This document shows, in pieces, positions 25,392-35,203 of a stretch of DNA of 64,000 bases. A model generated the notes under the pieces. It saw nothing but the letters and a program-made list of their open reading frames with translations, was not told the DNA's origin and did not search any database. The stretch lies in contig NZ_JAAGOW010000001.1 in the NCBI RefSeq assembly GCF_010499245.1, positions 1,922,001 to 1,986,000 of the forward strand. The letters are read 5' to 3'. Origin of the DNA: Variovorax sp. WS11. GTDB taxonomy: Bacteria > Pseudomonadota > Gammaproteobacteria > Burkholderiales > Burkholderiaceae_C. The position numbers were made by a program, and so were the translations under genes. Each line of letters starts with the position of its first letter. Positions within the stretch are counted from its first letter, which is position 1.

Positions 25392-26636
25392 ATGAACGAT
25401 CTCTCCCTTTTCCTGCCCTGCGCCGCCGGCGTGGAGGACTTCCTTGCCCAGGAGGTGCATGCACTGACCGGCCGCGCCGGCGACGAGCTCCTGGTCCTGC
25501 GCGGCGGCGTGCGCGTGCGCGCCGACTGGCGCGAGGCGCTCAAGCTCAACCTGCACAGCCGCCTCGCGCAGCGCGTGCTGATCGAGCTGGCCCATGCGCC
25601 CTACCGCAGCGAACACGACCTCTATGCCATCGCCGGCGACGTGGCCTGGGAGCTCTGGTTCACGCCGAAGAACACCTTCAAGATCGAGACCACGGCCCAG
25701 CACAGCCCGCTCAAGAGCCTCAACTTCGCGACCCTGCGCATCAAGGACGCAATCGCCGACCGCTTCCGCGCCAAGGCGAACGGCGTGCGGCCCAGCATCG
25801 AGACCCAGTGGCCCGACGCGCGCGTCTTCGCGCACCTCGACACGGAACACTGCACCCTCTACATCGACATGTCCGGCGAGCCGCTCTTCAAGCGCGGCTG
25901 GCGGCAGGACAAGGGCGACGCGCCGCTGAAGGAGACCCTGGCCGCCGCCATGCTGGCCGCCAGCGGCTGGTGGAACCCCGAGCGCGGCGAGGTCTCGCAG
26001 GCGCCGCTCTACGACCCCTGCTGCGGCAGCGGCACCATCGCCATCGAGGCCGCGCAGCTTGCGCAGGGCATCGCAGCGGGCGCGCAGCGGCGCTTCGGCT
26101 TCGAGAAGCTGCTGCCCTTCCAGGCCCACGTGTGGTCGCAGCTCAAGGCCGAGGCGCGGGCCGCGGTGAAGCAGGCGCCGGCGGCCGTCATCTTCGGCTC
26201 CGACGTGTCGCACCGCATGGTCGACTTCGCCGAGCGCAATGCCGAGCGCGCGGGCGTCGCCGGCGCCGTGCAGTTGCGCGGCGGCGACGCGCTGCAGCGC
26301 ATGCCGCCGGCCGAGTCGGGCGTGATCGTGCTCAACCCGCCCTACGGCGAGCGCATCGAGGTCGGCGGCGTGGCCCGCGACGGCCGCGGCAGCCGCAGCA
26401 GCCGAGAGGAGGCGCAGACCGAGGACGGCGGCGAGTTCTTCGTGCAGCTCGCGAGCCATTGGAAGAAGCACTACGCCGGCTGGACCGCCTGGGTGCTCAC
26501 GCCCGACCTGCAGCTGCCCAAGCGCATGCGGCTCAAGGAATCGCGCCGCGTGCCGATGTGGAACGGACCGATCGAATGCCGCCTGTTCCGCTTCGACATG
26601 GTGGCGGGCTCGGCGCGCAGCAAGGCGGTTGCTTAA
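25392..26636 (+). CDS. 23S rRNA guanine-N2 methyltransferase (RlmL N-terminal type)
   Basis: 414 aa from the ATG at 25392; an in-frame GTG or ATG upstream at 25365 is less likely. A ferredoxin-like/THUMP region lies at about 45–160 (KNTFKIETTAQHSPLKSLNF), then a methyltransferase fold with YDPCCGSGTIAIEAA, DVSHRMVDFAERNAE and the catalytic NPPYGER (about 315–321). This matches RlmL (m2G2445), the standalone form without the RlmK half. A short Arg/Ser-rich insert (GVARDGRGSRSSREEAQTED) sits after NPPYGER. Confidence 0.9.
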   Translation: MNDLSLFLPCAAGVEDFLAQEVHALTGRAGDELLVLRGGVRVRADWREALKLNLHSRLAQRVLIELAHAPYRSEHDLYAIAGDVAWELWFTPKNTFKIETTAQHSPLKSLNFATLRIKDAIADRFRAKANGVRPSIETQWPDARVFAHLDTEHCTLYIDMSGEPLFKRGWRQDKGDAPLKETLAAAMLAASGWWNPERGEVSQAPLYDPCCGSGTIAIEAAQLAQGIAAGAQRRFGFEKLLPFQAHVWSQLKAEARAAVKQAPAAVIFGSDVSHRMVDFAERNAERAGVAGAVQLRGGDALQRMPPAESGVIVLNPPYGERIEVGGVARDGRGSRSSREEAQTEDGGEFFVQLASHWKKHYAGWTAWVLTPDLQLPKRMRLKESRRVPMWNGPIECRLFRFDMVAGSARSKAVA

Positions 26637-26998
26637 AGCACACAGAATGGAGGGGCACGCGCGCCCTCGGTTGACCCGATCATGTTGCTTAGCAACAATT
26701 CCGCATCTTTTACTTCGGAGCCTCGTGCGTGGACAGTGCCAGTTGGATCAGTGATGTGATGCGTACCTCGGCAGGTGCGGCACATTCGGCACCCCAGTAG
26801 CGCAGCTTCCCGCGCTGCGTGCCGAAGCCGCTGCAGCGTGACGTTTGTTGTCTCCGACAAGCGATCTCTTCCTCCCTCCCGGTCCGTTTCTCGTCGCTGA
26901 GGTTTGCGGCGATCGGTGCATGCCTGCATCGACGCGCGCGGCCGCAGCCTGGCTTGCCGTTCATGTCGCGCGGCCCTTCAGCGCGAAGGAGCCTTGTC

Positions 26999-27187
26999 AT
27001 GTGCCAACGGACGAATGCCCATCCGCCCGATCACGCGCGTGATCGGGTGACTTCATCGCCCAGCCCCGCCGAGAAGGAGAGCGCGCTGGACCAGGCCCAG
27101 TCGCTGGACCGCAGCGGCCTGTGGCCCTGCCGGCGCATCCGGCTCTTCCTGCTGTCGCAGCAGTCGACACAGGCCCCGCAGCGCTGA
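26999..27187 (+). CDS. Candidate small protein, 62 aa
   Basis: The ATG follows AAGGAG at 7 nt, a near-ideal ribosome site in a gap with no other gene. The product is polar and basic, with two Cys and the segments HPPDHARDRVTSS and CRRIRLFLLSQQ; no family is recognised. The coding sequence contains a 22-bp palindrome. Evidence is the ribosome site and position only, so it may be spurious. Confidence 0.3.
   Translation: MCQRTNAHPPDHARDRVTSSPSPAEKESALDQAQSLDRSGLWPCRRIRLFLLSQQSTQAPQR
27026..27047. repeat. 22-bp perfect palindrome
   Basis: CCCGATCACGC followed by its exact reverse complement GCGTGATCGGG, with no spacer. It lies inside the candidate 62-aa frame. It could be a protein-binding site or an RNA cruciform. 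Confidence 0.6.
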
Positions 27188-27218
27188 AGAACTCGGCAGC
27201 AGACCGGGAGCGAGCCCC

Positions 27219-27785
27219 TCAGAGATCGATCCGGAAGCGCAGCTCGGGCGTGCCGCCCAGCTCGGGCATCTTGACGAACGCCTCGAGGAGAACGCCGCCG
27301 TTGGCTGCGATCACCCGCTGCGAGGCCAGGTTGTCGGGGCTGGTGGTGATCTCGACATAGGCCAGGCCTTCGGTGCGGGCCTCGCCCAGCATCAGCCGCA
27401 GCGCCTGCGTGGCACGGCCCCGGCCGCTCTTCCATGGCACCACGCCGTAGCCGATGTGGCCCAGGCAATACGCAGGCAGGGCGTTGCTGCCGCGCTGCCA
27501 GCGCAGGGAAATGCTGCCGCAAAGCTCGCCATCCCAGATCCAGCGGCGATAGCCCGGCAGGCGAGGCACGACGGTGCCGTCCGGCAGGGCCACCGGCGAC
27601 CCCTTGGCCTCGCGGTCTACCAGGCCTTCGAGGAAGCGCGCGGGGTCGGCCCGGATCTGCGCCAGCTCTTCGAACCCCGCCTCGGGCCGCAGGTTGTTGG
27701 GTGACCAGCCGCGCTCGAGCGCCGCGACGTAGCCGGGAAGGTATTTGCGCGCAGGCCAGACCAGTTCGACGGCGGGTTCGCTCAC
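27219..27785 (-). CDS. GNAT-family N-acetyltransferase
   Basis: 188 aa. The GNAT fold ends in a typical acetyl-CoA-binding region: HIGYGVVPWKSGRGRATQALRLML, then VEITTSPDNLASQRVIAANGG. The central strand GELCGSISLRW precedes it. The GxGxA-type loop appears as SGRGRATQA. The acceptor is unknown. Its stop lies 8 bp from nothing recognised on the right, and the CBS gene on the same strand begins upstream, 7 bp away. Confidence 0.85.
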   Translation of the reverse strand: MSEPAVELVWPARKYLPGYVAALERGWSPNNLRPEAGFEELAQIRADPARFLEGLVDREAKGSPVALPDGTVVPRLPGYRRWIWDGELCGSISLRWQRGSNALPAYCLGHIGYGVVPWKSGRGRATQALRLMLGEARTEGLAYVEITTSPDNLASQRVIAANGGVLLEAFVKMPELGGTPELRFRIDL

Positions 27786-27792
27786 GCCTTTT

Positions 27793-28221
27793 TCAACTCT
27801 GGATGTAGTTGCGCAGCTGCTCGATGGTCTCTTCGTGGTCCGCGATGATGTCGTCCATCAAATCGCGGATCGAGATCATGCCGACCACCCGGTCGCCGTC
27901 CACCACCGGCAGGTGGCGGATGCGTTTCTGGCTCATCAGCGCCATGCACTCGCGCGTGCGGGTGGAGGGCGTCACGGTCAGCACGTCGGGCGTCATCAGC
28001 TCGGCGACCAGCACCTCCTTCGAGTTGCGCCCCTGCAGCGCCACCTTGCGCGTGTAGTCGCGCTCGGAGATCACGCCGACCAGCTTGTCGTGCGTCATCA
28101 CCATCAGCGCGCCGACCTCGTGGCTAGCCAGCGCCTCCAGCGCGTCGAACATGGTGGCGCCGGGTTCGATGCGCCAGACGGCCGAGTTGCGGCGCTTGAG
28201 CAGTTCGGAGACAGGTTTCAT
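27793..28221 (-). CDS. Tandem CBS-domain protein
   Basis: 142 aa from the ATG at 28221, which follows GGGAGC. Two CBS domains: about 8–65 (ATMFDALEALASHEVGALMV, then GVISERDYTRKV) and about 76–135 (MTPDVLTVTPSTRTRECMALM, then VVGMISIRDLMDD). Stand-alone CBS pairs of this length bind adenosyl nucleotides and act as energy-state regulators. It lies 7 bp upstream of the GNAT gene on the same strand and may share its transcript. The multidomain hydrolase gene diverges from it. Confidence 0.9.
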   Translation of the reverse strand: MKPVSELLKRRNSAVWRIEPGATMFDALEALASHEVGALMVMTHDKLVGVISERDYTRKVALQGRNSKEVLVAELMTPDVLTVTPSTRTRECMALMSQKRIRHLPVVDGDRVVGMISIRDLMDDIIADHEETIEQLRNYIQS

Positions 28222-28475
28222 GGATCGCAGCTCCCGAAGAACGGTGAATCGCCTGCGGCCCACGCAAGGGCCGCGCCAGCACCCCCATCCTAGACGCTGC
28301 GCGCGACATCCCCGCGGCAATGCACGTCCTGCCGGCGGGGGCAATGCGCAGCGGCCGACGGCCTGGGACGCCGCCCCCAGCCGACGTACTAGCCGGTTCG
28401 GCGGATGGACAGCGGCCGGCGCGCGCCGCACCATGCCTCGCGCGGCGGACACCCCCCGCCGCCCGAGGAGCAGCG

Positions 28476-31370
28476 ATGCACATCCTGATGAGCAAGGGAA
28501 GCGCCAGCGACGATGTCGAGCGGCTGCGCCGGGCGCTCGCCAAGGCGCTGGGCGAAGACGCGAAGCTGTTCCCCTCCCTCCAGGCCTCCGGCACGCCGAT
28601 CGACGAGGACTTCGACGGCGCGATCCGCCGCTGGCAAGCCGGCGTCGGCCTGATCGGCGACGGCGTGGTCGGGCCGCGCTGCCAGCTGCTGCTGGACCTG
28701 ATCGCGATCGACGCGGGCAAGTTCGAACTCACGCTCAACGTCGGCAACGTGAGCCGGCTGTTCCCGGCCACCAAGCCGGCCAACATCGCGCGCTACCTGC
28801 CCTACATCGAGGCGGCTCTCGGCGTCGCGGAGCTGACGGACCGCCCGATGATCCTGGGCGCCCTGGGCACCATCCGCGCCGAGACCGAGGGCTTCGTGCC
28901 GATCGCGGAGGCGCCCTCCAAGTTCAACACGCCGCCGGGCGGCGCCCCCTTCAGCCTGTACGACACGCGCGCCGCGCTCGGCAACAGCCGGCCCGGCGAC
29001 GGCGAGCGCTACCGCGGCCGCGGCTTCGTGCAGCTGACCGGCAAGGACAACTACACCCGATACGGCCAGCGCATCGGCGTGCCGCTCGAGGCTGTGCCGG
29101 ACCGGGCCAACGCGCCGGAAGTCGCGGCGGTGCTGCTGGCGCTCTATCTCTCGGACAAGGCGACAAAGTTCCGCCAGGCGATCCACGGCGGCGACTTCGC
29201 GCAGGCCCGCCGGCTGGTCAACGGCGGCGTGCATGGCCTCGATCGCTTCAAGGACGTGTTCGAGCGCGCCGCCGCCGTGTGGCCCGCGGCGCGCCTGGGC
29301 GCGGGCGGTGCCCGGCGCGGTACGGCTGCCGCCGCCGCTGCCGAGGAGGAGGCGCCCTCGCACCGCTCCACCGTCTCGCGCACGCGCAAGGACGCCGCCG
29401 ACCTGCGCGACCGCCTGTTCCAGCCGAGCGCGATCAGCCTGCCCGACGAGTACCCGCCGCAGGAGGAAGTGCGCCAGTACCTGCCGGCCTACACCCGAGC
29501 CGGCCTGATCCTGGACCAGGGGCGAGAGGGCGCCTGCACCGGCTTCGGGCTGAGCTGCGTCATCAACTACCTGCGCTGGGTCAAAGCCAGCCTGCCGCCC
29601 AAGATGGATTCGGTGAGCCCGCGCATGCTCTACACGCTGGCGCGCCGGCACGACGAGTACGAGGGCGAGAACTACGAGGGCTCGAGCTGCCGCGGCGCGC
29701 TCAAGGGCTGGTTCAACCACGGCGTCTGCCTGGAGCCGGACTGGCCCTACCTGCCCGAGAAAGCGAACCCCGCCACCTACGGCTACGCGAGCCGGGCGGC
29801 GCAGAACACGCTGGGCATCTACTACCGCATCGACACCCGCTCGATCACCGACGTGCAGGCCGCGATCGCGCAGCACCGCGCGGTCTTCGTCTCGGCCTTC
29901 ACGCACCCGGGCTGGGACGCGGTGCCGATCACGCCGGCGCCGAAGCGCCATGCGGACCTGCCGCTCATCGCCTTCGACGGCCGCCGCTCCGAGACCGGGG
30001 GCCATGCCTTCGCCCTGATCGGCTTCAATGCGCAGGGCTTCATCCTGCAGAACTCCTGGGGCAAGAACTGGGGTGCCGGCGGCTTCGCGGTGCTGGGCTA
30101 CCTCGACTGGCTGGCGCATGCGATGGACGCCTGGGTGGTCTCGCTGGGCGTGCCCGGCGTGATCGCCGGCCGGCTGGCCGTGGGCGGCAGCGGCGCCGCA
30201 GGCCTCACCGGCGCGGACCGCAGCAAGTGGTGGGACACCGGCCTGGCCTATCAGCACAGCGTGGTCCTGGGCAACGACGGCCGCGTGAGCCGCTACCTCA
30301 CGGAAGACGAGCCGCCGCGCAAGCTGCAGCAGCAGGCCTGCGTGCTGCCGGACGACTGGTTCCGCAGGCAGGCGGCGGCCGCGCGCAAGCGTCTGGTGCT
30401 CTACGTGCACGGGGGGCTCAACAGCGAGGAGGAGGCGATCAAGCGCGCCAGCGCCATGGGCCGCTACTTCACCGGCAATGGCTGCTATCCGCTGTTCCTG
30501 GTGTGGAAGACGGGTTTTCTCGAATCGGTGGCGAACCTCATCGCAGACGCCTTCCGGCGCGAGCCGGCCCGCGCCGGCTTCGGCGAGTGGTTCAGCGAGC
30601 AGACCGACCTGCTGGTCGAGAAGAGCGTCGGTCGCCCTGCGGCACGGCCGTTGTGGAGCGAGATGAAGGAGAACGCCGGCTTGGCCTTCGCCGAACGGCG
30701 CGGCGGCGACCTGCTGCTGGATGCGATGCAGGCGCTGGGCAGCAACTGGGGTGCGCAGTTCGAGCTGCACCTGGTCGGCCACTCGGCCGGCGCGATCGCC
30801 ATCGGCCACCTGCTCACGGCGCTGGCCGCACGCAAGCGCGCCGGCCGCGATGGGGGACTCAGCGAGCGCGTCGCCTCGGTGAACCTCTATGCCCCGGCCT
30901 GCTCCGTAGCCTTCGCGAACCGCCACTATGCCGGCGACGCGGCGCTGATGGAGCGCCTGCACCTGGAACTGCTCACGGACGAGGTCGAGCGCCGCGACAC
31001 GGTGGGCCCCATCTACCGCAAGTCGCTGCTGTATCTGGTCTCCAATGCACTGGAGGCCGATCTGCACACGCCGATCCTGGGCCTGGACCGCGTCAACGAC
31101 GAGAGCTACTCGGGCTGGGACGGCTCCTCCGACACCGGCGAGGCGCTGGCGGTCTGGCGCCAGGCCGCCAAGGCCGTGAAGCTCGAGGCCCGCACGCGAC
31201 GCGTGCAGGGCGCGCGCATCGAGGTGGCGCTCGATGCTGGCGGCCAGCCGGTGCTGCAGGCGGCGACGCATGGGGGCTTCGACAACGACGTCGCGCTGAT
31301 GACGCGCACGCTCGAGCGCATCACCGGTGCGAAGCTGGCGCTGGCGGTGGATGATCTGCGGGGCTTCTGA
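28476..31370 (+). CDS. Four-domain fusion: peptidoglycan-binding, GH19 lysozyme-like, papain-like protease and alpha/beta hydrolase
   Basis: 964 aa from the ATG at 28476, behind GAGGAG; an earlier in-frame ATG at 28320 is rejected because the extra N-terminus is Arg/Pro-rich and has no ribosome site. Domains: PG-binding-1-like about 10–75 (DEDFDGAIRRWQAGVGL); GH19 lysozyme/chitinase-like about 100–265, with acid candidate Glu136 in IRAETEGF and the family signature YRGRGFVQLTGKDNY (179–193); papain-like C1 protease about 315–560, with Cys354 (GACTGFG), His510 (GGHAFALIG) and Asn526 (QNSWGKNWG); and alpha/beta hydrolase about 638–945, with HGGLN at 645 and nucleophile Ser770 in GHSAG. All catalytic residues are in place. 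No signal peptide is visible. A PIN gene follows after 26 bp. The combination suggests a cell-wall- and protein-attacking effector or a self-processing surface enzyme. Confidence 0.8.
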   Translation: MHILMSKGSASDDVERLRRALAKALGEDAKLFPSLQASGTPIDEDFDGAIRRWQAGVGLIGDGVVGPRCQLLLDLIAIDAGKFELTLNVGNVSRLFPATKPANIARYLPYIEAALGVAELTDRPMILGALGTIRAETEGFVPIAEAPSKFNTPPGGAPFSLYDTRAALGNSRPGDGERYRGRGFVQLTGKDNYTRYGQRIGVPLEAVPDRANAPEVAAVLLALYLSDKATKFRQAIHGGDFAQARRLVNGGVHGLDRFKDVFERAAAVWPAARLGAGGARRGTAAAAAAEEEAPSHRSTVSRTRKDAADLRDRLFQPSAISLPDEYPPQEEVRQYLPAYTRAGLILDQGREGACTGFGLSCVINYLRWVKASLPPKMDSVSPRMLYTLARRHDEYEGENYEGSSCRGALKGWFNHGVCLEPDWPYLPEKANPATYGYASRAAQNTLGIYYRIDTRSITDVQAAIAQHRAVFVSAFTHPGWDAVPITPAPKRHADLPLIAFDGRRSETGGHAFALIGFNAQGFILQNSWGKNWGAGGFAVLGYLDWLAHAMDAWVVSLGVPGVIAGRLAVGGSGAAGLTGADRSKWWDTGLAYQHSVVLGNDGRVSRYLTEDEPPRKLQQQACVLPDDWFRRQAAAARKRLVLYVHGGLNSEEEAIKRASAMGRYFTGNGCYPLFLVWKTGFLESVANLIADAFRREPARAGFGEWFSEQTDLLVEKSVGRPAARPLWSEMKENAGLAFAERRGGDLLLDAMQALGSNWGAQFELHLVGHSAGAIAIGHLLTALAARKRAGRDGGLSERVASVNLYAPACSVAFANRHYAGDAALMERLHLELLTDEVERRDTVGPIYRKSLLYLVSNALEADLHTPILGLDRVNDESYSGWDGSSDTGEALAVWRQAAKAVKLEARTRRVQGARIEVALDAGGQPVLQAATHGGFDNDVALMTRTLERITGAKLALAVDDLRGF

Positions 31371-31396
31371 CGAACGGCGGCTTAGCATCCCCGTCC

Positions 31397-31804
31397 ATGC
31401 GCACCGTCATCGACACCAACATCGCCCTCGACCTGCTGGTCTTCGACGACCCGGGCTGCGCAGCGCTGCTCGCCGCGCTCGAGCTGGGCGAACTGCAATG
31501 GATCGCCACCGCCGCGATGCGCGAAGAGCTGGCGCGCGTGCTCGACTACCCGCTGGTGGCCGCGCGCCTGGCGCGCAACGGCCGCGATGCGGAGGGCGTG
31601 CTCGCAGCCTTCGACCGGCGCGTGCATCCGGTGGACGAGCAGCCCGCCCGCGCGCCCTGCCTGTGCCGCGACCCTGACGACCAGATCTTCATCGACCTCG
31701 CGGTGGCGCAGCGCGCGCAGCTGTTGAGCAAGGACCGCGCGCTGCTCGAGATGCGCGGGCCGCTCGCGCGCCTGGGCGTCGAGGTCGCCATCCCCGACGG
31801 CTGA
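31397..31804 (+). CDS. PIN-domain nuclease, toxin-like (COG1569)
   Basis: 135 aa. The PIN acidic residues are visible: Asp6 in VIDTNIALDLL, Glu in AAMREELARVL, and the pair in CRDPDDQIFIDLAV. This is the COG1569 type commonly annotated as a toxin component, which cleaves RNA. No antitoxin gene is adjacent on either side, so either the partner is elsewhere or this is a house-keeping PIN protein. It follows the four-domain hydrolase on the same strand by 26 bp. Confidence 0.8.
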   Translation: MRTVIDTNIALDLLVFDDPGCAALLAALELGELQWIATAAMREELARVLDYPLVAARLARNGRDAEGVLAAFDRRVHPVDEQPARAPCLCRDPDDQIFIDLAVAQRAQLLSKDRALLEMRGPLARLGVEVAIPDG

Positions 31805-31810
31805 CGCCGG

Positions 31811-32725
31811 CTACCGCCGTGTCGGCGGCGCCGTATCGCTGCAATACCAGCGCCACAGCAGCCGCGCCACCGCCCGCGAACGCTGCGTGTCCCGGCCCCA
31901 GCGCCGCCCCGGCGGCAGATGCCGCAGCCAGCGCATGCGCCGCGCCGCCAGCGCCAGCCGCTCGCGCACCTCGTCGCCGGCATCGGCCAGCGCCGCATGC
32001 CAGTGCGTGCCGGCCGCGCCCGCCGAGGCGGCGCGCACCAGCATCGCGGTGGAGTGCAGGTAGCTGAGCCAGTCGCGCACCTGGCATTCGGCCAGGGTCA
32101 GGACCTCGCCCGGGTCGTCCTCGAAGTCGATGTAGCCGATGGTGCCGTCGGGGCACTGCACCAGGTTGCGGTCGAAGGCCTGGCTCAGGTAGGTGCCATG
32201 CGCGTGGACGTTGGCGATGGCGTCGAGGCCCTCGTGCCACACCGTGAGCAGTGCGCTCGGGCCGATGGCAGCGGCATGGTCCAGCCGCTCCTGCAGCACC
32301 ACCGGCGGCCGGCCGCTTTCGCCGAGGTCGGAGATCAGCAGGCCGTCGGGTTGCTGGGCCAGCACCGCCGGCACGCGCAGGCCGGCCGCGCCGAGGGCGC
32401 GCAGGCGGCGCGCCTCGGTGGCGATGGCGGCCTCGCCGCCGAGGTTGGGCACCGGCGTCAGCACGTCCAGCCGCAGCAGGCCGGCCACCATCGCCATCAG
32501 GTGGTAGCCCAGCTTGCCGTGCGGCGGGCCCGCCTTCTTGAGCCAGACGCGCTCGCTGCCGAGCCGGTGGCTGGCCACCGCCTTCTGCTGCTGCGGCAGC
32601 ATGGCGCGCAGGAATTCCGCGTAATCGCCGGGCTCCAGCGGGGCCGGGCCGGCTTCCAGGGGTGCAGGCGCCGATGCCACGCCCTTGCGCGACTGCACGC
32701 GCGTGCCGCGTTTCGCAACGTTCAT
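31811..32725 (-). CDS. Putative kinase-fold protein (LPS-kinase/aminoglycoside-kinase-like)
   Basis: 304 aa from the ATG at 32725. The N-terminus has VWLKKAGPPHGKLGYHLMA as a possible ATP-lysine strand, and the C-lobe has VHAHGTYLSQAFDRNLV followed by IGYIDFEDDPG. This resembles the catalytic HxxxxxN and DFE(D) motifs of kinase-like proteins (RfaP/KdkA and ABC1-like groups). The exact family is not recognised. It is transcribed away from the SEC-C gene and converges on the PIN gene with 6 bp between stops. Confidence 0.55.
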   Translation of the reverse strand: MNVAKRGTRVQSRKGVASAPAPLEAGPAPLEPGDYAEFLRAMLPQQQKAVASHRLGSERVWLKKAGPPHGKLGYHLMAMVAGLLRLDVLTPVPNLGGEAAIATEARRLRALGAAGLRVPAVLAQQPDGLLISDLGESGRPPVVLQERLDHAAAIGPSALLTVWHEGLDAIANVHAHGTYLSQAFDRNLVQCPDGTIGYIDFEDDPGEVLTLAECQVRDWLSYLHSTAMLVRAASAGAAGTHWHAALADAGDEVRERLALAARRMRWLRHLPPGRRWGRDTQRSRAVARLLWRWYCSDTAPPTRR

Positions 32726-32890
32726 GGGGCCAGGACTGCCTGTTGCGCCCGGCCGGCCGGCGAGGCGGGATCGGAGGCGGTGCCGGCCGAAGGTCGGAAG
32801 TCGCGTGTCGGAAGCGACGAAGGCAGAGGTGCTGAAATGACGGGTCTCCCGGGGCGCTTGTTGCATCATAGGGGCTGCCGCCGCATTGCC

Positions 32891-33650
<760 letters not shown>

Positions 33651-33661
<11 letters not shown>

Positions 33662-34889
33662 GACCAGCCTGACGCTCCCGGCCCGCAGCGCCTGGGCCAT
33701 GGTGCTGACCTTGTGCACCGCCTTCGCGCTGAGCCAGGCCTACCGCACCGTGGGCGCGATCATGGCCGGGCCGCTGCAGGCCGAGTTCGGGCTTTCGGCG
33801 CAGGCATTGGGCCTGTTCTCCGGCTCCTTCCACTTCGCCTTCGGCGCCATGCAGCTCTTCATGGGCGTCGGCATCGACCTGCACGGCGTGCGACGCACGG
33901 TGCTGACGGCCTTCCCGCTGGCGATCGCGGGCGCGCTGCTGTCCGCGCTGTCGACCAACTTTGCGCTGCTGATCACCGGCCAGGTGCTGATCGGCGTCGG
34001 CTGCGCGCCGGCCTTCCTGGTGTGCACGGTGTTCATCGCGCGGCATTTCCCGGCGGCGCGCTTCGCCTCGGTCTCGGGGCTGGTGCTGGGCATCGGCGGG
34101 CTGGGCATGCTGCTGACCGGCACGCCGCTCGCGTGGCTGGTCGAGGCCCGCTCCTGGCGCATGGGCTTCGCGGTGCTGGCTGCGGCCTCGGCGCTGGCCT
34201 GGCTGAGCATCCTGCTGTGGGTGCGCGAGCCGGCGCGCGAAGCGGCGCGACCCAAGGAATCGCTGTTTGCCGCGCTGCGCCAATTCGGCGTGCTGTTCGC
34301 GATGCCACACACGCTGGGCATCCTGCTGCTGGGCGCCGTGACCTACGCGGCCTTCATCTCGCTGCGCGGGCTGTGGCTGGGGCCGCTGCTGATCGAGCGC
34401 TACGGCTACTCGCTGGTGCAGAGCGGCAACGTCGCGCTGATCGTGTCGGTCGTCTCGCTCTTCGGGCCGCCGCTGTTCGGCCGGCTGGACCGCGACGGCC
34501 CGGCGCGCCGGCGGCGCATCGTGGCCTGCTGCGCGGTCTATGCGGCTCTGTTCGCCGCCATCGGCGTCTTCCACGCGGCCTGGATCGACATCGCGTGCGC
34601 GATCCTGGTCGGCCTGTTGTCGGGCTTCATCGTCTGGGAGTACGCCGACGTGCGGGTGGCCTACCCGGCCGCGCTCACCGGCCGCGCGATGGCGGTGTTC
34701 ACCATGGCCATGTTCCTCGGCGTGGCGCTGATGCAGTGGCTCACCGGCGTGGCGGCTTCGGTGGCGCAGTCGCAGGGCGTCGAGGCCTACACCGCTGTGC
34801 TGGCGGTCATCGCTGCGCTGCTGGTGGCGGGATGTGCAGCTTTTGCCTGGCTGCCGGCGCCGCCCGGCGCGGTGGCCCGCAAGCCCTGA
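33651..34889 (+). CDS. MFS transporter
   Basis: 412 aa from a GTG inside the SEC-C gene (11-bp overlap); the next ATG, 16 codons on, is an alternative. Twelve helices are visible, with the cytoplasmic loop motif GVGIDLHGVRRTVLTAF (motif-A-like) between helices 2 and 3 and FGRLDRDGPARRRRI between 8 and 9. It belongs to the general sugar/organic-acid facilitator group (NNP/OFA-like). Substrate unknown. Confidence 0.82.
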
Positions 34890-34897
34890 ATCCAGTC

Positions 34898-35203
34898 CTA
34901 GATTTTGAAGGCGCGCTGCGTCTCCGGCCGCACCAGGTCCACGTACTCGCGGTGCTTGCGGATGTAGCCGGCGATGAACTGGCAGGCGGGGATGACCGGC
35001 GTGCCCTGGGCCCGCGCGTCGTCGAGCACATGCCGCGCGATGGCCGAGCCCACGCCCTTGCCCTCGAAGGCGGGCAGCACTTCGGTGTGGGTGAACATCA
35101 CCGCGTTCGTGAGCAGGTTGTATTCGCAGTAGCCCGCGAGCTGCCCGTCGATGGCCGCCTCGTAGCGATGCTTCTCGGGATGGTTGGTGATGGTGATCGT
35201 CAT
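34898..35203 (-). CDS. YjdJ-like GNAT acetyltransferase (COG2388)
   Basis: 101 aa, the small single-domain GNAT form (YidJ/YjdJ-like): YEAAIDGQLAGYCEYNL, then FTHTEVLPAFEGKGVGSAIARHVLDDA with the acetyl-CoA loop GKGVGS, and a short tail. It overlaps the SnoaL-like gene by 4 nt (ATGA at 35200–35203), so the two are co-translated on the minus strand. Confidence 0.85.
   Translation of the reverse strand: MTITITNHPEKHRYEAAIDGQLAGYCEYNLLTNAVMFTHTEVLPAFEGKGVGSAIARHVLDDARAQGTPVIPACQFIAGYIRKHREYVDLVRPETQRAFKI

Larger units (their letters stand above)
26637..27218. other. Gene-poor interval with one candidate small ORF and palindromes
   Basis: This 580-bp stretch carries no recognised gene family. 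It contains a short inverted repeat GTTGCT-T-AGCAAC near 26685–26697, a candidate 62-aa reading frame at 26999 with a strong ribosome site, and a 22-bp perfect palindrome at 27026–27047. Codon use in the first 350 bp is less biased than in neighbouring genes. Confidence 0.5.

Noticed and set aside
28389..31388. Long open minus-strand frame antisense to the four-domain hydrolase
   Set aside because: Translation is Arg/Ala/Gly/His-rich with no domains; the plus frame has four recognisable catalytic domains. Such shadows are expected in GC-rich DNA.
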